Below, in pieces: positions 1 through 19,400 of a DNA stretch of 64,000 bases (position 1 is the stretch's first letter; each line of letters opens with the position of its first letter). A program made the position numbers and the translations under genes. Location: NCBI GenBank assembly GCA_030141605.1, contig JAQGDQ010000012.1, forward strand, positions 1,380,359 through 1,444,358. Reading direction: 5' to 3'. Origin of the DNA: Tubiluchus corallicola (taxonomy: Eukaryota; Priapulida; Priapulimorpha; Priapulimorphida; Tubiluchidae). Below the pieces are notes generated by a model. The model was not told the DNA's origin, did no database searches, and saw only the letters and a list, made by a program, of their open reading frames with translations.

Positions 1-6665
<6,665 letters not shown>

Positions 6666-6913
6666 CTACAACTCGGTTTCCTGTGATGTGTCGAATATGA
6701 CGAATTTCGGTTCTGTCAAACTTTCAACAAATGCAGTTCTAGAGTCGTCTGAAATGTCGTCTGAGCCACCGGTTCTGAAGCAAACTTTGGGCGGCGTAGT
6801 TTGCGAGGCAATGTTTGAAGAGCGACGGAAGATCTCTCCGTTTGGCGTAAGAGAAACTTGCGGCAACTTTGGTGCACAACACGTCTTGCAACCACATTTA
6901 CATGTTTTAGAAC
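6666..6913 (-). CDS. Receptor exon 12: cytoplasmic tail with Cys cluster and PDZ ligand
   Basis: Encodes residues 874-955 and the TAG stop at 6666-6668. The acceptor TTTGCAG is preceded by a short pyrimidine run, and the phase (completing S874) matches exon 11. The exon starts [16 protein letters not shown], five cysteines within nine residues, and ends TSQETEL, a class I PDZ-binding pattern. No other family tail motif is recognised. Confidence 0.85.
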
Positions 6914-9900
6914 CTGCAAAACGCATTTTTAACTTGAGTTAATTTATTTAATAATTTAATTTAGTTTTACACATGGAAATGGCCTAAGAAATTAATTGGA
7001 AAGAATGAAAAGAAAAGTGAAAATAATAAAAAAGCGAAAAATAACAGAACTATTGAACGAACGACTTGAAACATGGCACAAAGAGTGCCAGTAGGTTTAG
7101 TGTTCTTGGAAAATTACTGCATAGACTTGAAGCCTTCAATAAATTGCTCTCACATGAAGCAAATAACACATACCTATGTCGGTATGATTTTTTGGCACGT
7201 GTATACCTCAAACAAGCGCTTACATGTATTAATTAAATAACATGTATTATATGTATTAAAAATGAAACACAAACTATCATTTTGACGACAACACATCGAT
7301 CGTGTGATTGTGGGAAACAAAATTTTATATTATTGACTTTTAATCCAAACAAATTCGTTGACATTTTTATTAATAATCTGTTCTCATTTAGCATTAAATT
7401 CCCTCAACACGATTCATTTAAAATGTTAAAATTCATAAATTATTTTGCTGGCCTGATACCAGAAAGAGTTGGCACTTTAGTCAAGGTCGCAAAACACACG
7501 TGATAACAACTTCAAGTACCACCAGAGAAGCAGACCTCATAATACATTTAAAAAACTTACTTTCTACAAGTGGCGACCCCTTCATTGAATTTGGAATATA
7601 CTGGTTACTACCCAAGTAAGACGAGCTACTTCTTTTCACAGAAGACATAACACTTTCTTTGGTATTTTTTTCTGGACGTAATAACACCACGTAGGCTTTG
7701 GAGAAAAATAAGCAAAACAAAGCGACCGTCGCGCCCATGCTCAGTCCCAGGCACAACGTTATAACTCGTATAGCATTATCCGGATTAGCAAAGTACATTG
7801 GCATAAAAGCCATCCAAATGATACATGTGGTGTAGTTTGTGAACGCTATGTACCGAGTTTCGTTGAATCCCGCTGGACACTTGCGGGTCTTGAACGCGTA
7901 CACAGTACACAGAATGATGAGAATGAATGGATAGGCGAAACCCACTAAATAACTAGTGTCCACCGCCCCTTTACAGATTAACAAGTTATGTGCTCGTGTA
8001 GGGTACGGAATGTTCTCCACTTGTGGGGGAACCACGGTTAACCACACCCCTGCTATAACAATATATACAAAAATAATGATCATGATGATAAAGATTTGTG
8101 ACAATGGACTAGTAAATGGAGTCTTTTTAGGCGTTGAGTTTCTAGCGTTGAATATTCTCGATATTCGGTTGGTTTTAACCAAGATGGCTCCATAACAGAT
8201 TGTGTAACAGAACCCGGCCAGAAAGCGTGTAACTGCACAACTCACAGGCGTCGGTTTTGCCACGAATACGAACGTGGCACCATATGACGACACGATGCCG
8301 AACCACAAAACGGCACTTAGTTCGCGACCCGAAGCTTTCACCAAAGGAGTGCTTTTAAAGGCCAAGAAAATAATAGCGACTACCATAGCTAAGAGTATGC
8401 CAATGCACGCAACTGACATAGCCACTTTTCCCCATGTATTTGAATAACTCATGTATGTTTCCACAATGGGCACACAGACGTTTCGAGCAGCATTTGGAAT
8501 GCTTCCTAGAGGGCAGTCCGTACACGTTGATTGGTTTGGTAGATATTGAAATTCCGTGCAGTTAACGCAAACCCAACAACACTTCTGGTCATCTGCTTCC
8601 ATTTGTATAGCCTGACCCATCTGAAACAATATTTTGCAAATTAATCTAGAACATAATGTAGGTGTTATCACACCATAAACAGTTTTGGATTAGACCATAT
8701 CATATCACAATGGACAGTCAAAAAAAAGAAATCACCCTACTAGTTTAAGTTTTCACTAAACTGCATTCGCTAAATATCAACACTAAATTATTATCAAAAA
8801 ATACTTTGCTTTGGTTTTTCTGGAAACTGGCATGTTCACTCTTCATTTGTGGGTTCTCATAATGCATAGCAAAATTGGCACAGGTAAAAACGACACAGGT
8901 GAAAATGGCAAGGTAAAAATTGCACATGAAAAAGGGCACAAATGGGAAAATAGGAAAAAATGGCGCACAATATATGAGTTTAGGGTTTAGGACTGTGGAG
9001 GATAATTATTTTAGTTAATTTTGCCTCTGCGTTAGAAGTTATGCTTCAACACAGCTTGCTTGTCTGTTATGTAACAGTAAGCCTACTACCAAAAACAATT
9101 TGACAGATTTGCGCGAATCTTTGTTGACAAATTAGGTAGCGGACAAAAAACAATCATCTTAAAGCAGCTTCCTGGACAAAATTTTTTTCGTACGTTCTTT
9201 CTTTACAAATTTGACCAAACGTCACGTACAATAACATTCGTGAAGCATTTCGTAAATACGTCTCAGAGGGATCGAGTGTCATAGCTCTTTGGAAAAAGGC
9301 GGACATGGCTACAAGATAGGGTAATTGATTCTTTTTGTCCTCGACCAGAAAAACAGCCACGAGTTCCAATTGTAGATAATCTCGCGCGGAAAACTGTGTA
9401 ACGCTACCTACATGTCCTACAACCTTTGCTTAAACATGTATATAGTTTCATAAGCTGAGTTAGTATTTGTCAGTCTATTACAATAAAGAAATGTAAACAA
9501 ACGCAATGTGGAATTTACGGGCTTTATTGATTATAATTCTATTTAATGAACAAAATGTTTTGTGAGTCTTTTGCTGGTCTGTATAATTCTTATACAGGTA
9601 TAGTTTTTGTATGTTTGCTTGTTTATCTTTGTTTACGTTTTTATCAATCAAACAATCAGACGAACATGTTTAGGACTATTCGGCTTTGGTGGAGATCTGC
9701 TTCCTACTGAGAGCACTCTAGTTTTATTATGGAAATTGTTTGTACCAAAATAGCCATTTTTCCTACTTTTTTTTATTTGTGCCATTTTTCCTGTGCATTT
9801 TTTACCCTGTGCCATTTTTACCTACATTCGAGATCTCATAGATCTCCAATTACTATTGTTTCAGTTAATTTGACGGGGAACTACGCTATATACATCTAGA

Positions 9901-12900
9901 AAAGTCATTGTCGACGGAGCTTTTATACAAGCCATTTTGCATAAAAACGATTGAACTTGTGAAACGAAAGCAAGCAGGCTTCCTTATTAATTCTTCCACC
10001 AAGAAAGCTATAGGGCGCCTATATCTCCATTTTCCACTCGAGAAATTGTTTTTCTGGAGCAAAGATATATTATAAAAATAATAATTGCAGAAGCAAGCTG
10101 TTGTTAATCTGGGCTTTGCGGAAAGAGCTCTGTAAAAGATAATTGCAGTTTCCCACATAAAGTAGATTTCATATCATATAAACATTAAACAGTAGTATAG
10201 AGGCTCCTGCCCTCAAAAGAGCAAAGTAGTAAAACTGCAAAAATGAAAAGAAAAAACTTTGTAGTAAAAAACAACATCTATGTAGCTCAAAAATACCATT
10301 GTAGCGTACACTGTACCTAAAGAGAGCAATTTTTATTCTAATATGTAAGAAGAATTGCCTTCGCACCTTAGAAGATTTGCTAATGGGTTGCTAATTTGTT
10401 AAGTGAATGGTCGATAATACAGACAGACGAACAACTAGACAAATTTTCTAGTTATAACTTACCTGACAAGGTAAGGAGCAGACGGCATCAGGTATGACGT
10501 CAGATCCGTTTCTAAATCTCAGTTCGGAATAGTTGAGGTATAACTCCTCCACACCACCTTCGCCTGTATAAAAATAATTTTTTAAGAGCTGAATAAATTA
10601 CAGTTTATGTGGGCGACTTTGGATATCGTTTTCAATACAAATCATCCTGGTGCTAATTGTTTTTGTTTGCTAGTTAAAGAAAAAAATTAGAAAAACTGCA
10701 AGTCAAAAGAAGTCAACAACTTTTCTTCTGAGTCGACGCAACAAAGCTAAATAATTTGTCACCCGAGAGATGTTATCTGAGAGCTCTTCACATTGTGAGG
10801 ACAAAACACAAACCAGTTGACATTGATGGGCTGTATATACAACAAGCGTCCATAAGCTCTTATACTTGCTAACTGGATGTTGGTTTCATTTTACAATGGC
10901 AATAATGAAAAGAAAGCTAATCCCAGTACAGTATAAAACGTAATAATTTATATGACAGAAGTTTTTAATATATTTTACCGGTTTTGTAAGATAAGATAAA
11001 GATACGCGGGCCCCCTGGCTATAGCTAAAGGCGTACGGTCTTATAAAGCCAAAAGCTGTACTTGTTCTTCCCTAATAAGCAGAGAATCATTTAAACCAAC
11101 AGGGATTTACAGTACCGGATACAAATGTATAACAAGACAACGCGATTTTTTCCCGCATTTCTTTATATGTTTGTTCCTATTACTACAGATGTGTTTATTA
11201 GTGTTTATTACTACACATGTTTACTAAATTGATATAAGAATTTTAATGTTATCCTGACTTGAAACTGAATCACTGGACGGTTGTTCAACAGCTGTTTTCT
11301 TTATGCTTATTCACATTTACAACAGGTTCACTATAAATACTAGATCGAGCTTGATTTAATATTGACGTATTATGAATTTATGATTTTTAATTTTATGTTT
11401 ATATTGTATTTAACATTTTCAGCAATACTAATAATGTAACAATACGTATTTTTGGCATTAGTATTTGTAGCAATATGTATGTATATATGTATGTATGTAT
11501 TTATATGTATGTATTTTTAGCAATAGTATGTAGCAGTAGTATTTTTAGCAATACTAAGTATACTAATAATAATAATAATAAATAAAATATTATTAATTTA
11601 GACTTGAAAGCTTTACTACTGAGGAAAAAAAAGAAAAAAAATAAAAGTCGTAATTTATTTAGAAGTATTTAACTAACCAACATGTGTTAGCGTTTAATTA
11701 AGTTATAAGTTTGTTATAATTTTAGCTCGAACAACACTGCTTAAAACAAAAAATATTCATGCCTAAAGTTTAAAAGAAATTTACCAAGTTGTATAACCAG
11801 AAATTTTATATAGACACTAAAATCTTTTAAATTTAAAACAAAGTCATGCACATATTTTGTCTTACGCCTACAGCATGCTTCATATAAAGCAAAATTGAAA
11901 ATTTATAAGATAAATAAGTTGCCATTAAGTCCACAAAACGTTTTTTTAGTAAACTGTTCTAAGCAAGTTAGCTAGACTGTTGGTTTTAGAAAATCATGCA
12001 AAATGAAAAATATGTAATGCGCATGCGCACATAACAGCCTACCTTTACGAACTGTTTGTGTCCATGTGAAAAAGAGAAATGAAAGAGAAAAGAAGAAATT
12101 AATGAGGGATAGTGCATGAACACAGTAATAACAATCATAATAGTTTCTTTACCTTCCTGATAATGCCTCACTGAAAATAGTTAAAACAAGAGTATTGGTT
12201 TAAAATTTTGCATCAAAATTATTATTTTAATAACAAAGTGGGAGAAAACTATGGACTAATATTCTAAATGCAGCAAAATCATTGAAACCAACAGTAATAA
12301 TTATTGTATTAGGCCAAGTTTTGATTTTTCTTCTTAATATCTTAAAAATAACATATGTCAATACATACATCTTAAAACAAAATATGTCAATTTTTTAGTA
12401 AGCATAAGGGTAATTTCCTAATTATTTCAAAAGTATAAAGGAACTTTCACGAGATACTAGAAATTGTCAGCACATATATATTCCTTTTTTAAAAAACATT
12501 CTCACAGAATCAACCTAAAGAGAGGAAAAGAATGATAAATCACAATGGCAGTGCCAAATTCAGCAAATCAATTACACATTAATTTCCCCTTTTACTGTCA
12601 ATGTACAATAAAGTAAATTTTATGTATATTGCCACCGCTTATTGGAAACAGTTCAAGACTCATGTGGAGAATTCACATATTTGGCACATTTGGAAGCAAT
12701 AAAATGAAGTTAATTTTTTGAATGTTAAGCAAGTCTTGATTTAATAAGTTATTTTTTATTTAAAGTGACTCCTAACAGAAAGAGTTGATTTTTATTGAAT
12801 TTTGCTTTCTCGATATAAGATGTCGTTCCCTCGAATTACGTTTATGAAGGAACTTCATGAAGGTTTCGCTTGTCACTTCACCCACCACGTTGATTTGAAT

Positions 12901-15900
12901 TTTTTAAACTGAAATACTTTGAGACTTACGTGCGTATGTTCCCACCGTTGCCCAAACGTATTTTCCGTTGTCATTTTTCTTGAAGTTCATAATGGTATAG
13001 CGCGGAGGACCATCTACTTCGTTTAGAAATACAAACTCTTCTCCATCAGCACCTGTTTGTCAACAAACGATTAGCTTTATTTCACAGCACAATTTATACA
13101 TAATTTATTAGAAGCCGAATGCAATTAAAGTTACAAAGAACTGCATGATCACAATTTTTCCAAAAAAACATAAATCGAGCCTTTCCTGCAGTTTTATTGC
13201 GTATTATTTTGAAATACATATTGAACAGGTTTACAATCTATCTTCTAAGACTTTTGATGAATTTAAGATAATACGACTATATTTCTACAGTTGAAAAAAT
13301 TCGAAAAATAGAAATTCAATATTTAGTGTTTTTTCGTGTACACGATTACTAAACTTAAAACGATTACACTCAAAGCTACTGTGAAAAAGCAGATATTGAA
13401 ACTGGCAAAGGAACACCTTACTCAGACCGTAATTTACATGCATCTTTCAAATTTTTAACGGATTCAATGTCACACGTGAAACAAATTATCATTAGACGCG
13501 AAACGTGGACAAAATTCCCAATAAGAAAACAACAGGAAATTCATTGCATTACCCGTCTAAATGATCACTAATGTCACCTTGGTTAATTTCCGCCTCCATT
13601 TGTTGAAGACTGCAGTGAAAGAGAGCGGTATATTACGTAACCTTTCCACCGTTGTTTAAATATTTGGAAAGAATACAACACATTACGTAATTAAATAACC
13701 ACAAAGTGTCTTTTAGCGTCGTCGCAATAGTTTTATTTCAATTGCTCAAGAGCAATTGTAGTCTACCTTTTTAGTTGTAGTTGTATGTCAGTGTCTTGCA
13801 ATACACCTTATGATTCTCGAATTAAAGACACCGTAAACGTGTTGCCAAGTACTGCAAAATGATTTTGAAACAGCAAGGAATTTTGTCCTGACTTCATTAT
13901 GGTGAGATTCAAGAGAACGTTTTCTTATCATTGTTATCAGAGGAGTTACAGATGCAAGATGAGGCTTTTCTCTAACAATTATCATGATGGTAAAATAATC
14001 ACTTCATACTCTCCTGCCTATGTGCACTAAGAAAGCATTTAGTCTGAGAAATTAAAATAGATCTTCATTTATCAACACTCTATATTAATTTTAAGGTTAC
14101 GCCAAAAGTTCTCTTCGGTGTTGGTTAGTTTGGGATCCAAATCAAGTACAACTTTAAATTATTGCGGCGACAGTGCGCCCCAATATATTTGAGCTATTAC
14201 GTCCCGCCTTAAATACCCAAAATAAATAACGGATTTTAAAATTTCACCTTGCAAAAAAAATTGTTAGGCTTATTATGTTACCTATAACATTTGACAGAGT
14301 AATAGTAGTATTAAGAATTACAAACTTTGACACAAATAAACCAAATTTCTTTGCAGTTTGCGTTGCAGAGGCTACTATAGTGTCTGACACATCTTGTAGA
14401 CTTCGAAACAACCGTGCTATACCATAGATTCACATGCAATGTGGCGCCATCTACTAGCCCCATACAGAAACAAATGCATCGAGAAGTATTAGAGTGAGTG
14501 CCGTGTAAATGATGAACTGCTAATGGAAGTGAAACCGGATGAAAGTGATTATTAACACTTTAAGAAAAACTGCTTTGAGAAAGGTTTAATTATCATAAAA
14601 CTACCTGTGAAGGCAACATTCTTGAGGTAGTGGATGAAATGTTCTCCTTCGATTTCACGCATTTGAGGACACACACCTTTGTATCTTCGACCACATACTT
14701 TACGATGCATGTTCCTTAGTGCATGTGCAATGGCGTACACGGCGTCTTGTATGAAATGCATCTGAAAGGTTGTGGTGACATTACTGAGGTCTTCACTTCC
14801 GGTGCAATTCCTGGAGAAGTTGTTGTACCGAGTAGTGAGCTCTTCGGGTAGCTTGCATTTGAAATGGTGCTCCCAGTACTCCCCAAGCCAAGGATTGTGT
14901 TCCCTGCGACGTGAATCGAGTGTGAGTGACGTAAAATAGTCGTGGAACCCGTCGATTGTGTGAGCAAGAGGTTGTACTGTAATTGCTCCATCTGCTGTCG
15001 ACTCGACACCTGAAATAAGCCAAAAACTTGAAGAAAGGCACTGCCCATTAGATGGTCATGATGCCTTAATTTTTCCTGTCAAGACAACTTTAGCCGTGAC
15101 GACGAATACTAGCAAATAATTTCATCAAGTAATATCAGTAACCAAAGTTCCAAATTATCTCAGTAAATATGGTTAATGAACGATGATTAAATTTATACCG
15201 TTAACAACATTGCTTCTTCCACTCCACCCGTCACTTCCTACCCAAATGAACTCATTGGTACCAAGACGTTTAGCAGCTTTCATGAGATTAGCGCCTTGTT
15301 GCATGTCCACAAATGCTATAACCACTACAATATTCGTCACAAAACAACAATTATTTATATGAATTTTATACACACACGACCCACTAAAACGTCAGTATCA
15401 GCTGCTAAGCGTTATAATTGGATAAGAAAAACGCACATTTTGTTTGTGCCAGCAGACGAGAAGGGACGACGAACTTAGTAAACCCGAATTACTCATCGTT
15501 TATACCAGATTTATGAATCCTTTGATAACAATCGGGATTTCTTTGGCAACTATTATTGCCTTAAAATAAGATTCTATTTGAATAACTTATACACACAAGG
15601 TATAAGGATTAAAAGGACCAAAGAGTGACTTACTTTTATTTTGGTCGAGATTAAAAAGTAAGTCACCATATAATAAAATATAAATTTTAGTATTGATGTT
15701 TAATTCATTAATGTTAACTGGAAGAAAGCTTGAATTATACAGGTTAAGTAAGTACAGTCATCCACATTTACTCAAGTCTAAAAAAGATACTGACCAATTT
15801 GAAAAAGATAACATTTTTTAACATATGCATGAATTTTAAGTCTAGCAAACTGTGGTCAGTCATAAAGTTCAAACTGAATCTCTATACTCATCAAGAAAAG

Positions 15901-16429
15901 GCATTCTGCCCGTTTTTCATATTACTGAAAAGTAAATTACTTTCACGGCCGAAACATGAATCTGTTTGTATTTACAACTTAAATGGCACAAGAACATTAT
16001 TTAACAAGTTAATACAGTTTATACCTTTTGTTTTAAGAGTGGAGTTCAAACGTCGTATAACATAATCGTATGCGTCGTTGCTTGACTCAACACCTTTTTG
16101 TAATTTCTCAGTTACGGCGAAGCAAATCCCTTCTTCAATAGTAAGCTTTTTCAGTTCTGAAAATCCCTTGATCCCGTAATTTGAATCGTCATATACAGCT
16201 GACACGTACGTCCAGTTAAATTCTCTGAAAGTGTCAAGATTTTTTTGCTACTTGCGTAAGCATTCACGGCAGAAGCCATAATTGACATCGTATAGAAATC
16301 TCCGCATGCTCAATTTTTGTTAGCAGATAGACCGACATTTTTCTTAATTTAAATACTTGATCTTCAAATTCAGGACGTATGTAAATGTACATATATATAT
16401 AGATATATATATATATAATTGTCAAATAT

Positions 16430-16469
<40 letters not shown>

Positions 16470-19400
16470 GTGCAAAAATACGGGTGTTAAATAATTAAAA
16501 TAAAAATATAACTATAACGCTAAAACTTGTCATGCTAGTTTTATATCAGAATTGAAGTCATTTTAGTTATTTTGAAGCAGCAGAACGTGCTTCAGTGAAA
16601 TCAGTGCTAACTTATTGTTTAAGACGAGTAGCCATCTACAGAGACCAGTTGTTAAGCTGATAGGGCGGCAAGCTGCTAACTAGTTTAGCAGCCGGAAGCC
16701 ACAGACAAGTCACAAAAGAAAAGTGCATGCAGATCGGAAGTAATTAACAAGTCTGAGCAATTAGTGACGTAGTCACACTTTACTTTCTTGTCAATAAATG
16801 CTGACAGCCATTGATGAGGATTCTGAAGTCGTTGGTCGAGATGAGAAGCCTGCTTCCTTAATATGTTTAGGAAAACGCAGCTACAGGTGTGCATGAATGC
16901 AAAAAGGATCAACATTAAAAACTTGTTTTTTTTGTTTTGAAGAGTCAAATGTATAAAGTGTATGTTTAAATGTATGAATAGTCGCAGGGCGCAACAGACA
17001 CTCGTTTTCATACATAGTGTACCATAGGGACAATTATTCAGACATAATTTCCAAGGGGCCCCATAGTTCAACTGGAATTACCACGAAAAAATGGCGTAAA
17101 TGTTCTTTAATTTACAGGGTATCGCACAAGTCACTATGCACTTTAATTTTCTATATTAAATAACAAACGAAGCAAAATATTTGAAATTTGATACAGATGA
17201 ACTAAAACCTTGAGGAATTCTTTTTAGTCAAATTAAACGAAAATCTGAAATGAACTGTATGCTGCATAGCAGGCTTTGATATTTTCGCTACCTTCTCTTC
17301 AGGGAAATCAGAAGCTTCAGAAACAAATCCAATGGCAAGTTGGACGACGCGCGGTAAAAATGGCACAGTAAATAGCACAGGAAAAAAGGCACGAAAAAAA
17401 TCGTACAAGAAAAAATGGCACAGATGTTATTTTGATGCAATTGATTAGTATAGAAAAACTAGAATGCGCTCGGTGGGAAGCCGATCTCTGCAAATAATTC
17501 TAAACTTATTCGTCTGATTCTTTGGATTAAAAAAGTAACAGAAAGATAAACAAGCAAACTACAAAAATGTACCTGTATTGGTATTATATAGACTAACAAA
17601 CGATTCACAAAATACTTGTCCATTAAATAGATTTATAATCAATAGTGCACGAATGTTCCATATAGTGCTTAATGATCCACACACATCTACATTTTTACCA
17701 TTAATGTTAGAGATGGTAATAGACTGACAAAAATGTACGTACCATAAGGCTAAACACATTAATAAGCAAATGTTATAGACAGCGTTACACAGTTTTACAA
17801 AAGAAACTTTTTCGAAATGGAACTGGAAGTAACTCGTAGTTGTTTGTCCAGGTGGTGGTAATAAAAAATAAGTAGTAAACACTCCCTCTGAAACCTCCAC
17901 AAATTGCTTCATGAATGGTTTTCGTGAGTGGTGTTCGGTCAAGTTTTGTGAAAAAAGAACCGGCGGAAAGATAACCAATTTGGCACCATATACCCGCCTT
18001 TCTTCGCAAAGTTTCTTGGAAATCTGTTAGATAGTTTTTGCGTAATAGGCTTACTGTTGTAACAGACAAAAAAACAAACAAACAAACTGTGTTGAAGATA
18101 ACTTCCTTGACAGAGGCAAAAATAACTAGAATAATTATCCCCACTATAACCCTAACCCTAAACACATATTTTACTAAAGGTGTGCAAATTTCACCTGTGC
18201 CATTTTTACCTACTTTTCCATTTGTGCCATTTTTTCCTGTGCTATGTTTTCCTGTGCCATTTTTACCGTACCATTTTTCTTGCGCCAGTTTTATCTACAT
18301 TCAAGTTGGGCATCTTGCATTGAGAAAATATTTCACAGCTCATGAGAGTTGAGGAAGGACTGCACTCGTAATAGCCAGAGACTAGTCTAGTATATATAAT
18401 GCTCTGAATTTTCGCTGAACTTCAGTTGGTGATAAAAAACCTCATGTCAGGTTAATTTTGCATCTCATTTCTAACGTTACTACTGTCGCCATAGCAATGT
18501 AGTTCCAGCCAAAAAAATAAGAAAAAAATCTTGCTCTTATATATTTTTTCTTTACGCAACTAGCTTCTTGTACAAACTATACAATTTTACATCCAATCAC
18601 AGTTTTCAACAATGGCTGTTTTATAGGTGTTGTATCATAATTATTCAACTTTTTTAACGTTAAAAACGACAATGTGTAGTTAAGGACTTTTATCGTATAC
18701 AGAAGATACTCTTTTTCTCTCCGCGCTGCTTTGACACTTGCTGCCCACAGTTAAAAATTCCTTCAGTTTACCTGAGTATTCGTATGATGGCGTATGCTTG
18801 ATACACGTCCGACGGAACTGTTCGCGTAAAGTATGGAAATCTTTCAATGCTGCTCAATGTAGGAGATGTGGATAGGTAACTAACCTACAAGATAAAGTAG
18901 ATAGTATTCAATTCGTTATCAAATTAGTATATAATAATTATAGAGACAATAATAATCTTTTTAGTTGAAGTCATCGACAGGACCCTAAGGTCAGTTATAT
19001 TATTAGTTTTAATAATCTACATTGGTCAATGTGAATTATTTACAAATAATCCTTTGGCAGAGTATACAAAACCTTCACATTGCTATACGTCTAAAGTGGC
19101 GTTTAGCATGCGTCATGCGGATGCGGATGCGTTTTGGGAGGTGCGGAATAGATAAAATCGGTTTATATTGTTTTCAATGCACCCGTTTATACAGTCTGCG
19201 TATGCGTTATTCTTTTTCTGCAGCTATTTTCTATTGATTTTTTCCGCAGGCTGTTCTGTGTTTGAAAACGCACGGCGTCCGCGTGCTACGCAAACGCCAT
19301 TTAACTCAAGCTCATATTTTACACTAAAATATTTTTCTATTTTACGCACTGTTCTAAATCTGCAGATTCCATTGATGGCAAAATTGCCGGTTTTGTGACA

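Noticed and set aside
15299-15315. Alternative acceptor for receptor exon 7 (TTATAG at 15316-15317)
   Set aside because: It is in phase but would delete the VVI of the conserved beta strand before AFVD. The upstream TTGTAG acceptor restores the family pattern.
16685-17071. 128-codon minus-strand open frame in receptor intron 5
   Set aside because: It lies inside a verified intron, has no family motif, and receptor exons on both sides join without it.
17559-18165. 139- and 126-codon minus frames
   Set aside because: They lie within transposon copy 2 and overlap each other. No transposase motif is visible, and the homologous part of copy 1 does not keep the frame.
18150-18170. Telomere or chromosome end
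   Set aside because: Only a few degenerate CCCTAA units are present, and they belong to the transposon shared with copy 1.
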